A stretch of DNA of 62,955 nt from contig JBQCIO010000082.1 of assembly GCA_051953655.1 (NCBI GenBank), positions 1-62,955 of the forward strand, read 5' to 3'. The DNA comes from JBQCHF01 sp051953655. GTDB lineage: Bacteria; Actinomycetota; Actinomycetes; Motilibacterales; Motilibacteraceae. The position numbers and the translations under genes are program-made. Below are positions 7,782-16,525 of this stretch, piece by piece. Each line of letters begins with the position of its first letter. Position 1 is the stretch's first letter. A model generated the notes under the pieces. The model saw nothing but the letters and a program-made list of their open reading frames with translations. It was not told the origin of the DNA and ran no database searches.

Positions 7782-9083
7782 ATGCCCGTCGCCACCACCG
7801 GCCCCCTGCCGCCCGGCGTCGACCCGCGCGCGCACGCCCGGCTGCTCGCCCAGGTCCGCGACGTCGTCCTCACCGGCGGCAGCCCGCCGGTCGCCCCGCG
7901 GCCGGTCATCGCCGCCTCGTGGCGGCGGATGCGGTGGAACGCGCTGGACCCGGCTGCCGCGCCCGAGGTGCCGCTGCTCGACGCCGCCGAGCTCGCCCGG
8001 CGGCGCGAGGCGAGCGGCCTGGAGCCGTTGCTCCCGCTGCTGCGACGCCGGCTCCTCACCGCCGCCGAGTCCGCGGGGCAGCTGATGGTGGTCGTGGACC
8101 CGCACGGCCGGGTGCTCTGGCGCGAGGGCGGCGCGGACGTCCGGCGCCGCGCCGACGCGCTCGGCTTCGTCGAGGGCTCCGCGTGGGAGGAGGGCTCGGT
8201 GGGCACCAACGCCATCGGCACGGCCCTCGCCGTCGGGAGCCCGGTGCACGTGCACGCGGCCGAGCACTACGCCGAGACCCACCTGCCCTGGACCTGCGCG
8301 GCCGCGCCGCTGCACGACCCGCGCAGCGGCCGGCTGCTCGGCGCCGTCGACCTCAGCGGGCCCGCGCACACCGTCCACGCCAGCACCCTGGCCCTGGTGG
8401 AGGCGGTCGCCCGGCTCGTCGAGCTCGAGGTCCACGCGGCCCAGGCCCAGCGGCTCGACCGGCTGCGCGCCACGGCAGCCCCGCTGCTGGCCCGGCTCGC
8501 CGGACCGGCGCTCGTGGTCGGCCAGGACGGCACCGTCGCCGCGGCCACCGGGTTCGCCGCGCCGGAGCGGGTCGAGCTCGGCTCCGGCGACGACGCCCTC
8601 GCCGACGGCACCGTCCGTGTCCCGGGGCTGGGCCGGTGCGCGGTGGAGCCGCTGCCCGGTGGCTGGCTGCTGCGACCACGCTCCGGGCAGGAGCCGGCCG
8701 GCGAGGTCGCCCTGGTGCTGGACCTCGCCGCCCCGGCGCCGCAGGTGCTGGTCTCGGGCGCGAGCGGGGAGTGGGCGCTCGCCCTCAGCCCGCGGCACGC
8801 GGAGATCCTGCTGTCCCTGCTCGTGCACCCCGACGGGCGCACCGCTGCCCAGCTGTCCCAGGACCTCTTCGCCGACCCGGGGCGCACCGTCACCGTCCGC
8901 GCCGAGGTCTCCCGGCTGCGCCGCACCCTCGGTCCGGTGCTGGCCCACCAGCCCTACCGGCTGGCCGCGCACGTCACCGGTGCCCTCCGGCTCCCGCCGG
9001 CCGGCCTCCCGGTGCTGCCCGGGAGCACCGCGCCGGTGGTCGCCACGATGCGGGCCGACGCGCACCTGCCGGGCAGGCCGTAG
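7782..9083 (+). CDS. GAF-domain transcriptional regulator (AcoR-like N-terminus, no AAA+ domain)
   Basis: This 433-residue protein resembles the N-terminal sensory part of AcoR-type activators. A helical lead (RPVIAASWRRMRW) is followed by a GAF-like domain with GSAWEEGSVGTNAIGTAL and HYAETHLPWTCAAAPLHD, the hallmark of this group. It lacks the sigma-54 AAA+ domain. The C-terminal 100 residues look like a winged-helix DNA-binding domain (SPRHAEILLSLLVHPDGRTA, then VTVRAEVSRLRRTLG). In actinobacteria such proteins often activate adjacent dehydrogenase or monooxygenase genes in response to small organic molecules. The ATG at 7782 has AGGAGG 5 nt upstream. The divergent flavin monooxygenase is the likely target. 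Confidence 0.85.
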   Translation: MPVATTGPLPPGVDPRAHARLLAQVRDVVLTGGSPPVAPRPVIAASWRRMRWNALDPAAAPEVPLLDAAELARRREASGLEPLLPLLRRRLLTAAESAGQLMVVVDPHGRVLWREGGADVRRRADALGFVEGSAWEEGSVGTNAIGTALAVGSPVHVHAAEHYAETHLPWTCAAAPLHDPRSGRLLGAVDLSGPAHTVHASTLALVEAVARLVELEVHAAQAQRLDRLRATAAPLLARLAGPALVVGQDGTVAAATGFAAPERVELGSGDDALADGTVRVPGLGRCAVEPLPGGWLLRPRSGQEPAGEVALVLDLAAPAPQVLVSGASGEWALALSPRHAEILLSLLVHPDGRTAAQLSQDLFADPGRTVTVRAEVSRLRRTLGPVLAHQPYRLAAHVTGALRLPPAGLPVLPGSTAPVVATMRADAHLPGRP

Positions 9084-9282
9084 GCGGCTCGCCGGCCGCG
9101 GCGATCGGTCCGTCCGCTCGGCCTCCCTGCTCTCGCCCGGCTCCCGTCCGACATCACCCGTCTCCCGCCACCCGGCTCACGTGGCCGGGTCCGCGGCCGA
9201 CCCTGCGGGCCGATGCCGGGTCGACTTCGGTCGCCGATCTTGTCCCACCCGGTCCCTTCGGCGGCTTACGGTGGCGGTGCGG

Positions 9283-11415
9283 ATGGACGACGGCCGGCAG
9301 CGGGGGACCGGGAGACCTGGACGGACGGGGCGCGTGGAGCGAGCAGGACGGCTTTCCGGAGGCCCGGCCACCGCCAGGTTGCAGGCCATCCTCGACGCGC
9401 TCACCGAGGCCGTCTTCGTGGTGGACCGCAACGACGTGGTGACCGCCTCCAACGCCGCGGCGCGGCGCCTGCTCGCCGGGGAGGTCGACCCCACGCTCGC
9501 GGAGCCGGCCGCCCTGGCCAAGGCCCTCGAGGTCCGCCGGCTCGACGGCGACCCGCTGGGGGAGGACGAGCGGCCCCGGCTGCGCGCCCTGCGCGGCGAC
9601 CACCTCGACGGCCAGCTGCTGCGGCTGCGCCGCCCTGGGGAGGCCGAGGACGTCGTCGTCGAGGTGTCGACCGCACCGGTGCCCGGCCCGCTCGGCGCCG
9701 TAGGGGAGGTGGTCATCGCCGTCCGCGACGTGACCGGCCACGTCAACGCCACCCGCGACCTGGCCCTGGCCAGGCACCAGCTCGAGGAGGTCGTGGAGGC
9801 CGGCGGTGTCGGCCTGTGGGACCGCAACCTGCTCTCCGGGCAGGTGAGCTACTCCACCGAGTGGAAGCGCCAGATCGGCTACCTCCCGCACGAGATCAGC
9901 GACGACGTCGGGGAGTTCCTCGGCCGGGTGCACCCCGACGACGCCGCGCGGGTCGCCGGGGTGGACGAGGAGCTGCGGCTGGGCCTGCGCCGGCGCAGCG
10001 AGAGCACGTTCCGCTTCCGCCACCGGGACGGCTCCTACCGGCACATCCTGGCCAGGGCGAGCCTCGTGCACGACGAGACCGGTCGCCCGGTCCGGCTGGT
10101 CGGCAACCACATCGACATCAGCGAGCGCGTGCAGATGGAGCACCGGCTCGCGCAGGCCAACCGGCTCGAGAGCGTCGGCCGGCTCGCCGGCGGCATCGCG
10201 CACGAGTTCAACAACCTGCTGGCCGCCGTGGGCCTGTCCATCGAGGTGGCAGCGGGCGACGTCGAGGCGGCGGGGGCGGGTGGCGACACGGCGGCCCGTC
10301 TGCGCCAGGTCGCCGACCTCATCGACCAGGGCAAGCACCTCACCCGCCAGCTGCTGGCCCTCAGCCACGCCCCGGTGCTGGAGGCGGTCGTGCTCGACCT
10401 GCACGAGCAGGTCGCGAGCATGCGCGACACCCTGGACCGGCTGCTCGGCGAGACGGTCAGCGTGGAGATCCAGCCGGTCGAGGTCCAGCCCGGCGAGATC
10501 CAGCCCGGCGAGATGCAGCCCCGGCCGGGCACCCGGGCGCCGGCGACGGTGCGGATGGACCCGGGCCAGCTGCACCAGCTGCTGCTCAACCTGGCCATCA
10601 ACGCCCGGGACGCCATGCCCGACGGGGGGCTGCTCACCCTCGCCGTCGAGAACCGGCCGTCCCCGCTGGGCGTGCCCGGTGCGGTCCTGCGGGTGCAGGA
10701 CACCGGCCACGGGATGGACGCGGCCACCCTCGAGCAGGCGGTGGACCCCCTGTTCACCACGAAGCCGACCGGCCGGGGCACGGGGCTCGGGCTCGCGCTC
10801 GTGCACAGCGTCGTGGAGAAGAGCGGGGGCAGCCTCTCGCTCGTCAGCACTCCCGGGACCGGCACGACGGTGGAGATCTGGTTGCCGCTCGTGGACGCGC
10901 CCTGCCGTCCCGGCCGCACCCAGGCCCTCCCCGGCACCGGCGCCGGATCCGGAGCCGGCCGGCGGGGTCGGGGGGGGGAGGACGACCCGTCGCGGCGGGA
11001 GGGGGTGGGCACGGTGCTGCGGGGAGCCGGCTACGACGTCCTGGTGGCGGAGTCGGCGGCGGCGGCGCGCGCGGCGGTGGCCGGGCTCGGCGGGCTCGGC
11101 GGGCTCGACAGGCTCGACGTGCTCCTCTGCGACCTCGTCCTCCCCGACGCCCACGGCAGCGCCCTCGCCGTGGAGCTGAACGAGCGGCAGCCGGGGGCCC
11201 GGGTGCTGCTCATGTCGGGGTACACCGACGACCCGGCCGCCGGAACCGCCGTGAGCGGCGGCCGCCTGCCGTTCCTGGCCAAGCCCTTCACCGCCGAGGA
11301 CCTGCTCGCCCGGCTCGGGCAGCTCCTCGACGCCGAGGTGCCGGCCGGGGGTAGGGAACGGCCCTATGGGATCCGGCCGGAGGGATCCGGCCCGAGGGGA
11401 GGGTGCGATGGGTGA
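9283..11415 (+). CDS. PAS-PAS hybrid histidine kinase with C-terminal receiver
   Basis: This protein has about 710 residues and no membrane segment. The first PAS is at about residues 25-140 (ILDALTEAVFVVDRN) and the second PAS/PAC at about 165-285 (RVHPDDAARV, FRFRHRDGSYRHI, NHIDISERVQ). The dimerisation box is GRLAGGIAHEFNNLLA with H307. The ATPase domain has the N box near N436 (NLAINARDAMPDGG), DTGHGM, TTKPTGRGTGLGLA and the final GTTVEIWLP. The receiver has the phospho-acceptor at about D617 (LLCDLVLPD), LLMSGYTDD and FLAKPF, but its first beta strand is replaced by a Gly/Arg-rich stretch next to a run of nine G at 10970-10978. Start codon choice is uncertain: ATG 9283, with in-frame GTGs at 9271, 9277 and 9334. 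Its 3' end overlaps the DUF488 gene by 8 nt. Confidence 0.85.
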   Translation: MDDGRQRGTGRPGRTGRVERAGRLSGGPATARLQAILDALTEAVFVVDRNDVVTASNAAARRLLAGEVDPTLAEPAALAKALEVRRLDGDPLGEDERPRLRALRGDHLDGQLLRLRRPGEAEDVVVEVSTAPVPGPLGAVGEVVIAVRDVTGHVNATRDLALARHQLEEVVEAGGVGLWDRNLLSGQVSYSTEWKRQIGYLPHEISDDVGEFLGRVHPDDAARVAGVDEELRLGLRRRSESTFRFRHRDGSYRHILARASLVHDETGRPVRLVGNHIDISERVQMEHRLAQANRLESVGRLAGGIAHEFNNLLAAVGLSIEVAAGDVEAAGAGGDTAARLRQVADLIDQGKHLTRQLLALSHAPVLEAVVLDLHEQVASMRDTLDRLLGETVSVEIQPVEVQPGEIQPGEMQPRPGTRAPATVRMDPGQLHQLLLNLAINARDAMPDGGLLTLAVENRPSPLGVPGAVLRVQDTGHGMDAATLEQAVDPLFTTKPTGRGTGLGLALVHSVVEKSGGSLSLVSTPGTGTTVEIWLPLVDAPCRPGRTQALPGTGAGSGAGRRGRGGEDDPSRREGVGTVLRGAGYDVLVAESAAAARAAVAGLGGLGGLDRLDVLLCDLVLPDAHGSALAVELNERQPGARVLLMSGYTDDPAAGTAVSGGRLPFLAKPFTAEDLLARLGQLLDAEVPAGGRERPYGIRPEGSGPRGGCDG

Positions 11416-11776
11416 CCTGCGATCGGTGCATGTGTCCGAGCTGCGCGAGGCGGGTCCGCCGCCGGCGGGGACGAGGGCCTTCCTGGTCGACCGGCTGTGG
11501 CCCCGCGGCGTGCGCAAGGAGGAGCTGACGCTGGACGGCTGGGTGCGCGACGCGGCGCCGAGCACCGAGCTGCGCCGCTGGTTCGGGCACGACCCCGCCC
11601 GCTGGGAGGAGTTCCGCCGCCGCTACGCCGCCGAGCTGGACGCCGACCCGCAGGCGTGGGGGCCGCTGCGGGACGCCGCCGCCGAGGGGGACGTGCTGCT
11701 GGTGTTCAGCGCCCGGGATCAGGTGCACAACAACGCCGTCGCGCTGCGGGACTACCTGCGGCGCACGCTCGCCTGA
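11408..11776 (+). CDS. DUF488 (YeaO-like) family protein
   Basis: This 122-residue protein has the typical DUF488 pattern: FLVDRLWPRGVRKEEL near the N-terminus, WVRDAAPSTELRRWFGHDP in the middle and VLLVFSARDQVHNNAVALRD near the end. The family is small, soluble and widespread; its biochemical role is not established. The ATG at 11408 follows a GAGGGGAGGG ribosome binding site and overlaps the end of the hybrid kinase by 8 nt, so the two are probably co-transcribed. Confidence 0.9.
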   Translation: MGDLRSVHVSELREAGPPPAGTRAFLVDRLWPRGVRKEELTLDGWVRDAAPSTELRRWFGHDPARWEEFRRRYAAELDADPQAWGPLRDAAAEGDVLLVFSARDQVHNNAVALRDYLRRTLA

Positions 11777-12006
11777 GCAGTCCGCCTCGTCGTGCCGGCG
11801 ACCGGGTCGCGCGGCGGGGTCCGCCGTGGGCCGACGGGCAAAGCCCGCGCCACGGTTCGGTCCCGTCCGGTTCAGGAACCCGCCGGCCGCGGGCCCCGGA
11901 GGTGCGGTCGCGCCACCGCCGCGGCGAGGATGGGTGCGGTCCCGGGGCGGGCGCGCCGTGAGGAGCACGCCGCAGAGCGGGACGTGGAGCAGCGGGAGGA
12001 GTGGTC

Positions 12007-12219
12007 GTGCGCGAGATCGCCGCGGTCGTCGTCGGCGGAGCGCTGCTGGTCGTGGCGGTCGTCGGCGTGGTGATGGGTCTCTACGGCCACCTGCTGCTGG
12101 GGCTGGTGGGTCTGCTCGCGCTCGTGGCCACCGGCGGGTGCCTGTGGGCGGCGCAGCGCTACCACGTCATGCGGCCCGCGCCGAACCTGCTCGACCGCGA
12201 GGCGCGCGACCGGCCGTAG
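12007..12219 (+). CDS. Small two-helix membrane protein
   Basis: This is a 70-residue protein with two hydrophobic helices (IAAVVVGGALLVVAVVGVVM and LLGLVGLLALVATGGCLW) and a short charged C-terminus. GTG 12007 was chosen because GGGAGGAG lies 5-6 nt upstream; an in-frame GTG at 12001 would sit on top of that site. I do not recognise a family. The 230 nt between the DUF488 gene and this one show no other gene. Confidence 0.6.
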   Translation: MREIAAVVVGGALLVVAVVGVVMGLYGHLLLGLVGLLALVATGGCLWAAQRYHVMRPAPNLLDREARDRP

Positions 12220-12391
12220 GCAGCCCGCTCCGCGCTGCGGACGCGCTCCATCCACCCTGCGCGCGGCCCTGGTCGACGCTGCGCGAACCACCCGTGTGGG
12301 CCATTCCCGAGGTGTGGGCGTCGGATCACCGTCTGCGGGACGGCGGCGCCGTCCGTGCGGCGCCACTCCGCACCACACGAGGGGGTTCGAC

Positions 12392-13528
12392 GTGCGACCT
12401 CACCGACCTCTGGTCCTGCTCGCCGCGGGCGCGGTGGGAGCCGCGACGTGGGCCGTGCCCGTCGCCTCGGCAGGCGCCAGCGACGGCGGCTGGACCCTGC
12501 GCACCGTGGTCTCGGGCCTGAACGCTCCCCGGGGCGTGGCCATCGACTCCGCCGGCGCGGTCTACGTCTCCGAGGCCGGCTACCCCGGGAAGGGGAGCAT
12601 GGGGGTGACCCGCACCGGCGGGGTCGGCAAGTACGTGTGGCGGGACGGCCGTCTGCACCGGACCTGGCGCACCTCGTTCACGTCCGTCTACGCCTCCGAG
12701 GGCGGCGGGCCACCCGACGCGCTGGGACCCTCGGGGATGAGCGCGCTCGGGCGTGACGTGAAGATGATCATGGGGCTGAGCCAGGCCGGCGTCCGCGCGG
12801 AGGCCCACCGCACCGTGCCGCAGGTCGGCCACCTCTACCGCTTCGACACCCGGACCGGGCGCGCCGTCGCCGTCAGCGACGTCGGGGACCAGCAGTACGC
12901 CTGGACCGCCCAGCACAAGTACCTCTGGAACGAGTTCCCGGACTCCAACCCCTACGGCGTGCTGGTGGCGCGCGACCGGCACGGGCGGCAGCACACCTAC
13001 GTCGTCGACGCCGGCGCCAACACCGTCTCGGAGGTCCTGGCCAACGGGCGGACGCGGATCATCTCCTACATCCCGAACGAGACGCCCCCCGGCACCCGGG
13101 ACGCGGTGCCCACCTGCGTGGCCCAGGGGCCCGACGGCAAGCTCTACGTCGGCGCCCTCGACCTGCTGGTGAACCTGCAGACCGGCGGTGGGAAGTCGAA
13201 CGTCTGGCGGGTCGACCCCAGCTCCCGTGACTGGCGGCACAACGCCACGAAGTGGGCCACCGGCCTGACGACCATCTCCTCCTGCGCCTTCGACCGGCAG
13301 GGCAACCTGTGGCTGACCGAGATGTTCAAGGACAACGGCACCGGCAAGCAGCCCGGCGACGTCGCGCGCATCCCGTTCGCCCACCCGACCCAGGTCACCC
13401 GCTTCGGCGGCGGCCTGCTGCCGTTCCCCGGCGCGGTCACGGTGAGCACCCACGGCGCCGTCTACGTCACCACCGGCGCGACGCTCGGCAAGGGCCAGGG
13501 CAAGCTCTGGGTCCTGAGCCACCGCTGA
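12392..13528 (+). CDS. Secreted ScyD/ScyE-family (NHL beta-propeller) protein
   Basis: This 378-residue protein has a Sec signal peptide (RPHRPLVLLAAGAVGAATWA, cleavage near ASAGAS) followed by repeating beta-propeller blades: LNAPRGVAIDSAGAVYVSEAG, VGHLYRFDTRTG, GKLYVGALD, ISSCAFDRQGNLWLTEM and GAVTVSTHGAVYVTT. This matches the ScyD/ScyE family. Named members belong to scytonemin clusters of cyanobacteria, but the family is common in actinobacteria as exported proteins of unknown function. The GTG start at 12392 follows a GAGGGGG box. No scytonemin genes are nearby, so that pathway should not be inferred. The gene is followed by a strong hairpin terminator. Confidence 0.8.
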   Translation: MRPHRPLVLLAAGAVGAATWAVPVASAGASDGGWTLRTVVSGLNAPRGVAIDSAGAVYVSEAGYPGKGSMGVTRTGGVGKYVWRDGRLHRTWRTSFTSVYASEGGGPPDALGPSGMSALGRDVKMIMGLSQAGVRAEAHRTVPQVGHLYRFDTRTGRAVAVSDVGDQQYAWTAQHKYLWNEFPDSNPYGVLVARDRHGRQHTYVVDAGANTVSEVLANGRTRIISYIPNETPPGTRDAVPTCVAQGPDGKLYVGALDLLVNLQTGGGKSNVWRVDPSSRDWRHNATKWATGLTTISSCAFDRQGNLWLTEMFKDNGTGKQPGDVARIPFAHPTQVTRFGGGLLPFPGAVTVSTHGAVYVTTGATLGKGQGKLWVLSHR

Positions 13529-13578
13529 CGGCCCTCCGGCACGCGATCGTGCCGGGACCTGCCGACGGCGGGACGGCA

Positions 13579-13612
13579 CGGGGGCGGGACCGGCCTCGGT
13601 CCCGCCCCCGTC
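13579..13612. terminator. Bidirectional terminator hairpin
   Basis: A 14-bp perfect stem (ACGGGGGCGGGACC at 13579-13592 pairs with 13599-13612) with a GGCCTC loop lies between the convergent ScyD-like and SnoaL-like genes. Confidence 0.85.
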
Positions 13613-13638
13613 GTCGCCCGTAACCTCGCCGCCGCTGC

Positions 13639-14163
13639 TCAGACGTGGAGCGCGCGGCGGGTCTTGGTGGCCAGCCGCTGGACCTGGACCATCGCCTTGT
13701 AGCTGAAGTCCTCCTCGCGGGGGATGAGTCCGAGCTGCTGGACGAAGTCGAGGCTGTCGAACACGATCCGGTGCTCGGCGATGAGCCCGTCACGGAACCG
13801 GTAGGCGCACACCCCGCCCAGCCGGACGTGCCGGCCGGTCGGCTCGAGGCCGGACAGCGGCCCGGTCATCGTCCCGGTGACGGTCCACGTCGTGAAGCCG
13901 ACCGACGGGTCGTCGGTGCTGTAGGCGTGGAAGTCCTCCTTGGGGAAGTGCAGGTCCGGGAAGGCCGTGAACGTCGCCTCGACGTCCTTCGCCGCCTGCG
14001 TCCTCCCGGTGACCGGCTTGGGGTTGGCCGGGTTCTCCCACTGCACGTCGTCGGCGACCATGGCGATCACCGCGTCGACGTCGTGGTCGTTCCATGCGGC
14101 GATGAACGACTGCAGTGCTTTGCGCATCACCGCCGGGGTCATCGTTCCAGTGGTTGTCGCCAT
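13639..14163 (-). CDS. SnoaL/NTF2-like polyketide-cyclase-fold protein
   Basis: This 174-residue single-domain protein has the SnoaL-like pattern IAAWNDHDVDAVIAMVADDV, WENPANPKPVTGR, AFPDLHFPKEDF, and a final YRFRDGLIAEHRIVFD. The fold is a cone with a ligand pocket. Family members include cyclases, isomerases and many uncharacterised proteins. No polyketide genes are near, so a small-molecule isomerase/hydratase or binding role is more likely than a cyclase. The ATG at 14163 is preceded by AGGAGG. Confidence 0.85.
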   Translation of the reverse strand: MATTTGTMTPAVMRKALQSFIAAWNDHDVDAVIAMVADDVQWENPANPKPVTGRTQAAKDVEATFTAFPDLHFPKEDFHAYSTDDPSVGFTTWTVTGTMTGPLSGLEPTGRHVRLGGVCAYRFRDGLIAEHRIVFDSLDFVQQLGLIPREEDFSYKAMVQVQRLATKTRRALHV

Positions 14164-14399
14164 GAGACGCCTCCTCGCGGCCCGCCCGGTCCGCCGGCCC
14201 TCGGCGCACCGCGAGCCCGTCTCCCAGCCTCCGGTGCGCCCCGGCGGCCCCCAGGGCTGAAAGTCCCGGGCGGTCGGTCGCCTGCTGATAGGAGACCCCG
14301 ATCTCCGGCCATCTCCTCGTATCGGACTGGTCTGGGTCGATGTGTGCGATGGTGACCGGCGTCGTGCCGGTGGCACGCACGAGGCACAGGGGTTCGCGC

Positions 14400-15785
14400 A
14401 TGGCACAGCGACGGCGGCTGCACGGCGACGGCGGCCGGGGGACCGCGCTGCGCGCGCGCCGCCGGGCGGTCCTCGGTGCCGGGGCGGGCGGGGTCGCCAC
14501 GCTCCTCCTGCTCACCGCCTGCGGCGGGGCGCCGACCACGGTCCCGGCCGGCGACGACTCGCCCGCGGTCACGCTCGGCGTCGCCACGCCCAGCCTGTCG
14601 TCGACGCCCTCGGCGACCGCCACCACCGCGACCCCCGCGGCGGCCACCACCAGCCCGGCGGCCACGGTGCACGCCACCGTGTCGAGCACACCGAGCCACC
14701 GCCCGACGGCCACCGCGAGGCCCAGCGCGACGTCGACGGCGACCACCGCCGCCCCCGCGAGGTGCACCACGACCCCGGACCTGAGCACCTGGAGCGACGC
14801 CCGGCTGGCCGCCCAGACGATCATCGTGCCGGTGCAGGAGACGTCCGTGTGGAAGGTCGGCCCGCAGGTGGCCGCCGGCGCCGGCGGCGTCCTGCTCTTC
14901 GGCAGCTACGCCCCCTCGGGGCTGCGCGCGTCGCTGGACTCGCTCGCGGCCAAGGCCCCCGACGGTGTGCGCCCGTTCGTCATGTCCGACGAGGAGGGCG
15001 GTTCGGTCCAGCGGATGGCCAACGTCGTCGGCCGGATCCCCTCCGCCCGGGCGATGGCGGCCACGCTGTCGCGCGCCGAGGTGAAGGCCCTGGGCTCCCG
15101 GACCGGCCGGCTGCTGCGCGGCGTCGGCGTCACGATGGACCTCGCGCCGGTGCTCGACCTCGACGACCAGGCCGGGCCCAGCAACGACAACCCCGACGGC
15201 ACCCGCTCCTTCAGCCTCGACCCGGCCACGGCCTCGGCCTACGGCCGAGCCTTCGCCAGCGGCCTGCGCGCCGGCGGGGTCGTGCCCGTCGTCAAGCACT
15301 TCCCCGGGCTGGGCGGGTCGACCGGCAACACCGACGTGCGCCCGGCCACCTCGCGGCCGTGGAGCACGGTGAAGGAGAAGGACCTGCGGCCGTTCGCCGA
15401 CGCGGTGACCGCCGGGATCCCCGCGGTCATGGTGTCCAACGCCTCGGTGCCGGGGCTGACCACCCTGCCGGCCAGCGTGAGCCGCGAGGTGATCACCGGC
15501 GTGCTGCGCGGCCAGCTCGGCTTCGGCGGGCTCGTCCTCACCGACTCGCTGTCGGCCGGCGCGCTGTCGGCCAACGGCATGACGGTGCCGCGGGCCACCG
15601 TGCGCGCGCTGGAGGCGGGGGCGGACATGGTGATGTTCGGCTCGGCGTCCTCCGGCACCGGACCGACCATGCAGGCCACCGTCGACGCCGTCGTCGCCGC
15701 CGTGCGCTCCGGCGAGCTGCCGCGCACCCGGTTGCGCGAGGCGGTGCAGCACATCCTCGCCGCCAAGCACGGGGTGGTCTGCTGA
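14400..15785 (+). CDS. Lipoprotein glycoside hydrolase family 3 (beta-N-acetylhexosaminidase-like)
   Basis: This 461-residue protein starts with an Arg-rich n-region and a lipobox (LLLLTACGG), so it is probably a membrane-anchored lipoprotein. A Thr/Ala/Pro/Ser-rich spacer of about 80 residues precedes a GH3 N-terminal-domain barrel: QTIIVPV, GGVLLFG, MSDEEGGSVQRM, MDLAPVLD, VKHFPGLGGSTGNTD and LVLTDSLSAGAL, the last holding the probable nucleophile Asp. In NagZ-type enzymes the loop after KHFPGHG contains Asp-Ser-His; here the matching place reads Asn-Thr-Asp, so the acid/base may differ, as in other actinobacterial lipoprotein members. The likely role is trimming cell-wall GlcNAc. ATG 14400 is chosen over ATG 14340 because it starts the signal peptide. 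The stop lies inside a 14-bp tandem repeat. Confidence 0.82.
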   Translation: MAQRRRLHGDGGRGTALRARRRAVLGAGAGGVATLLLLTACGGAPTTVPAGDDSPAVTLGVATPSLSSTPSATATTATPAAATTSPAATVHATVSSTPSHRPTATARPSATSTATTAAPARCTTTPDLSTWSDARLAAQTIIVPVQETSVWKVGPQVAAGAGGVLLFGSYAPSGLRASLDSLAAKAPDGVRPFVMSDEEGGSVQRMANVVGRIPSARAMAATLSRAEVKALGSRTGRLLRGVGVTMDLAPVLDLDDQAGPSNDNPDGTRSFSLDPATASAYGRAFASGLRAGGVVPVVKHFPGLGGSTGNTDVRPATSRPWSTVKEKDLRPFADAVTAGIPAVMVSNASVPGLTTLPASVSREVITGVLRGQLGFGGLVLTDSLSAGALSANGMTVPRATVRALEAGADMVMFGSASSGTGPTMQATVDAVVAAVRSGELPRTRLREAVQHILAAKHGVVC

Positions 15786-15814
15786 CGGTGGTCTGCTGAC
15801 GGTGGTCTGCTGAG
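15773..15814. repeat. Three 14-bp tandem repeats across the GH3 stop codon
   Basis: Units 15773-15786 and 15787-15800 are identical (GGTGGTCTGCTGAC) and 15801-15814 differs at the last base; a degenerate fourth copy follows. The first unit contains the last codons and the TGA stop of the GH3 gene (15783-15785). Slippage here would change only the 3' untranslated sequence. Confidence 0.85.
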
Positions 15815-15834
15815 GCTGGTCTGCGCAGCGCCGG

Positions 15835-16428
15835 TCAGGCAGCCGAGCGGGCCCGCTCCTCGCGCAGCGGTCGCAGGGCGGCGTCCAGGCGGGCGAGCTC
15901 GTCGAGCATCGCGTCCGCGGACTGCTCCACCTCCGGAGTGGGACGCAGCGCGCCGTCCTCGAGCAGCCGGGCGTGGAAGGGGATGGAGACCGCCTCGGGG
16001 ACCGCGACCATCTTGAGCACGGCGACGACCTGCTTGAGCTGCTGCACGGCCCGGGTGCCCGCGGCCACGCCGCCGTAGGAGACGAAGCCGACCGGCTTGT
16101 CCTTCCACTCCTCGTGCAGGTAGTCGATGGCGTTCTTCAGCGCCGCGGGGTAGCCGTGGTTGTACTCCGGCGTCACGAGCACGACGACGTCGGAGGCCTC
16201 GACCAGCGCGCTCCACTCCTTGGTGTGCTGGTGCACGTACTGGCGCAGGCGCGGGTGGTTCGGCTCGTCCAGCAGCGGCAGGGCGAGCTCGGCGAGGTCG
16301 ACGACCTGGACGTCGAAGCCGCCGTGCGCCCGGGCTCGCTCGGCGAACCAGGTGCCGATGGGGAGGCCGGCGCGGCCGGGGCGGGTGGAGCCGATGACGA
16401 CGGTGAGCCTGGACACGAGAGGTGGCAT
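15835..16428 (-). CDS. NAD(P)H-dependent FMN reductase (flavodoxin fold)
   Basis: This 197-residue protein has the flavodoxin-like reductase pattern: LTVVIGSTRPGRAG (FMN phosphate loop), VVVLVTPEYNHGYPAALKNAID (flavin-binding PEYN loop), and VGFVSYGGVAAGTRAVQQL. Such proteins reduce FMN, quinones or azo compounds with NAD(P)H. It converges on the GH3 gene with about 50 nt between stops. The PilZ gene lies 97 nt upstream on the same strand and may share transcription. Confidence 0.9.
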   Translation of the reverse strand: MPPLVSRLTVVIGSTRPGRAGLPIGTWFAERARAHGGFDVQVVDLAELALPLLDEPNHPRLRQYVHQHTKEWSALVEASDVVVLVTPEYNHGYPAALKNAIDYLHEEWKDKPVGFVSYGGVAAGTRAVQQLKQVVAVLKMVAVPEAVSIPFHARLLEDGALRPTPEVEQSADAMLDELARLDAALRPLREERARSAA

Positions 16429-16525
16429 GAGCGGTCCTCATCCTGCGCTGGTGCGAGCTGTTCGTTGTGCTCTCAACCATCGCCGTGGACCACGTGTTCC
16501 GCCACCCGAGGTCGCGACGCCCGGC

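Noticed and set aside
12392..13528. Scytonemin biosynthesis
   Set aside because: Only the ScyD/ScyE family resemblance is present; no other pathway gene lies nearby.
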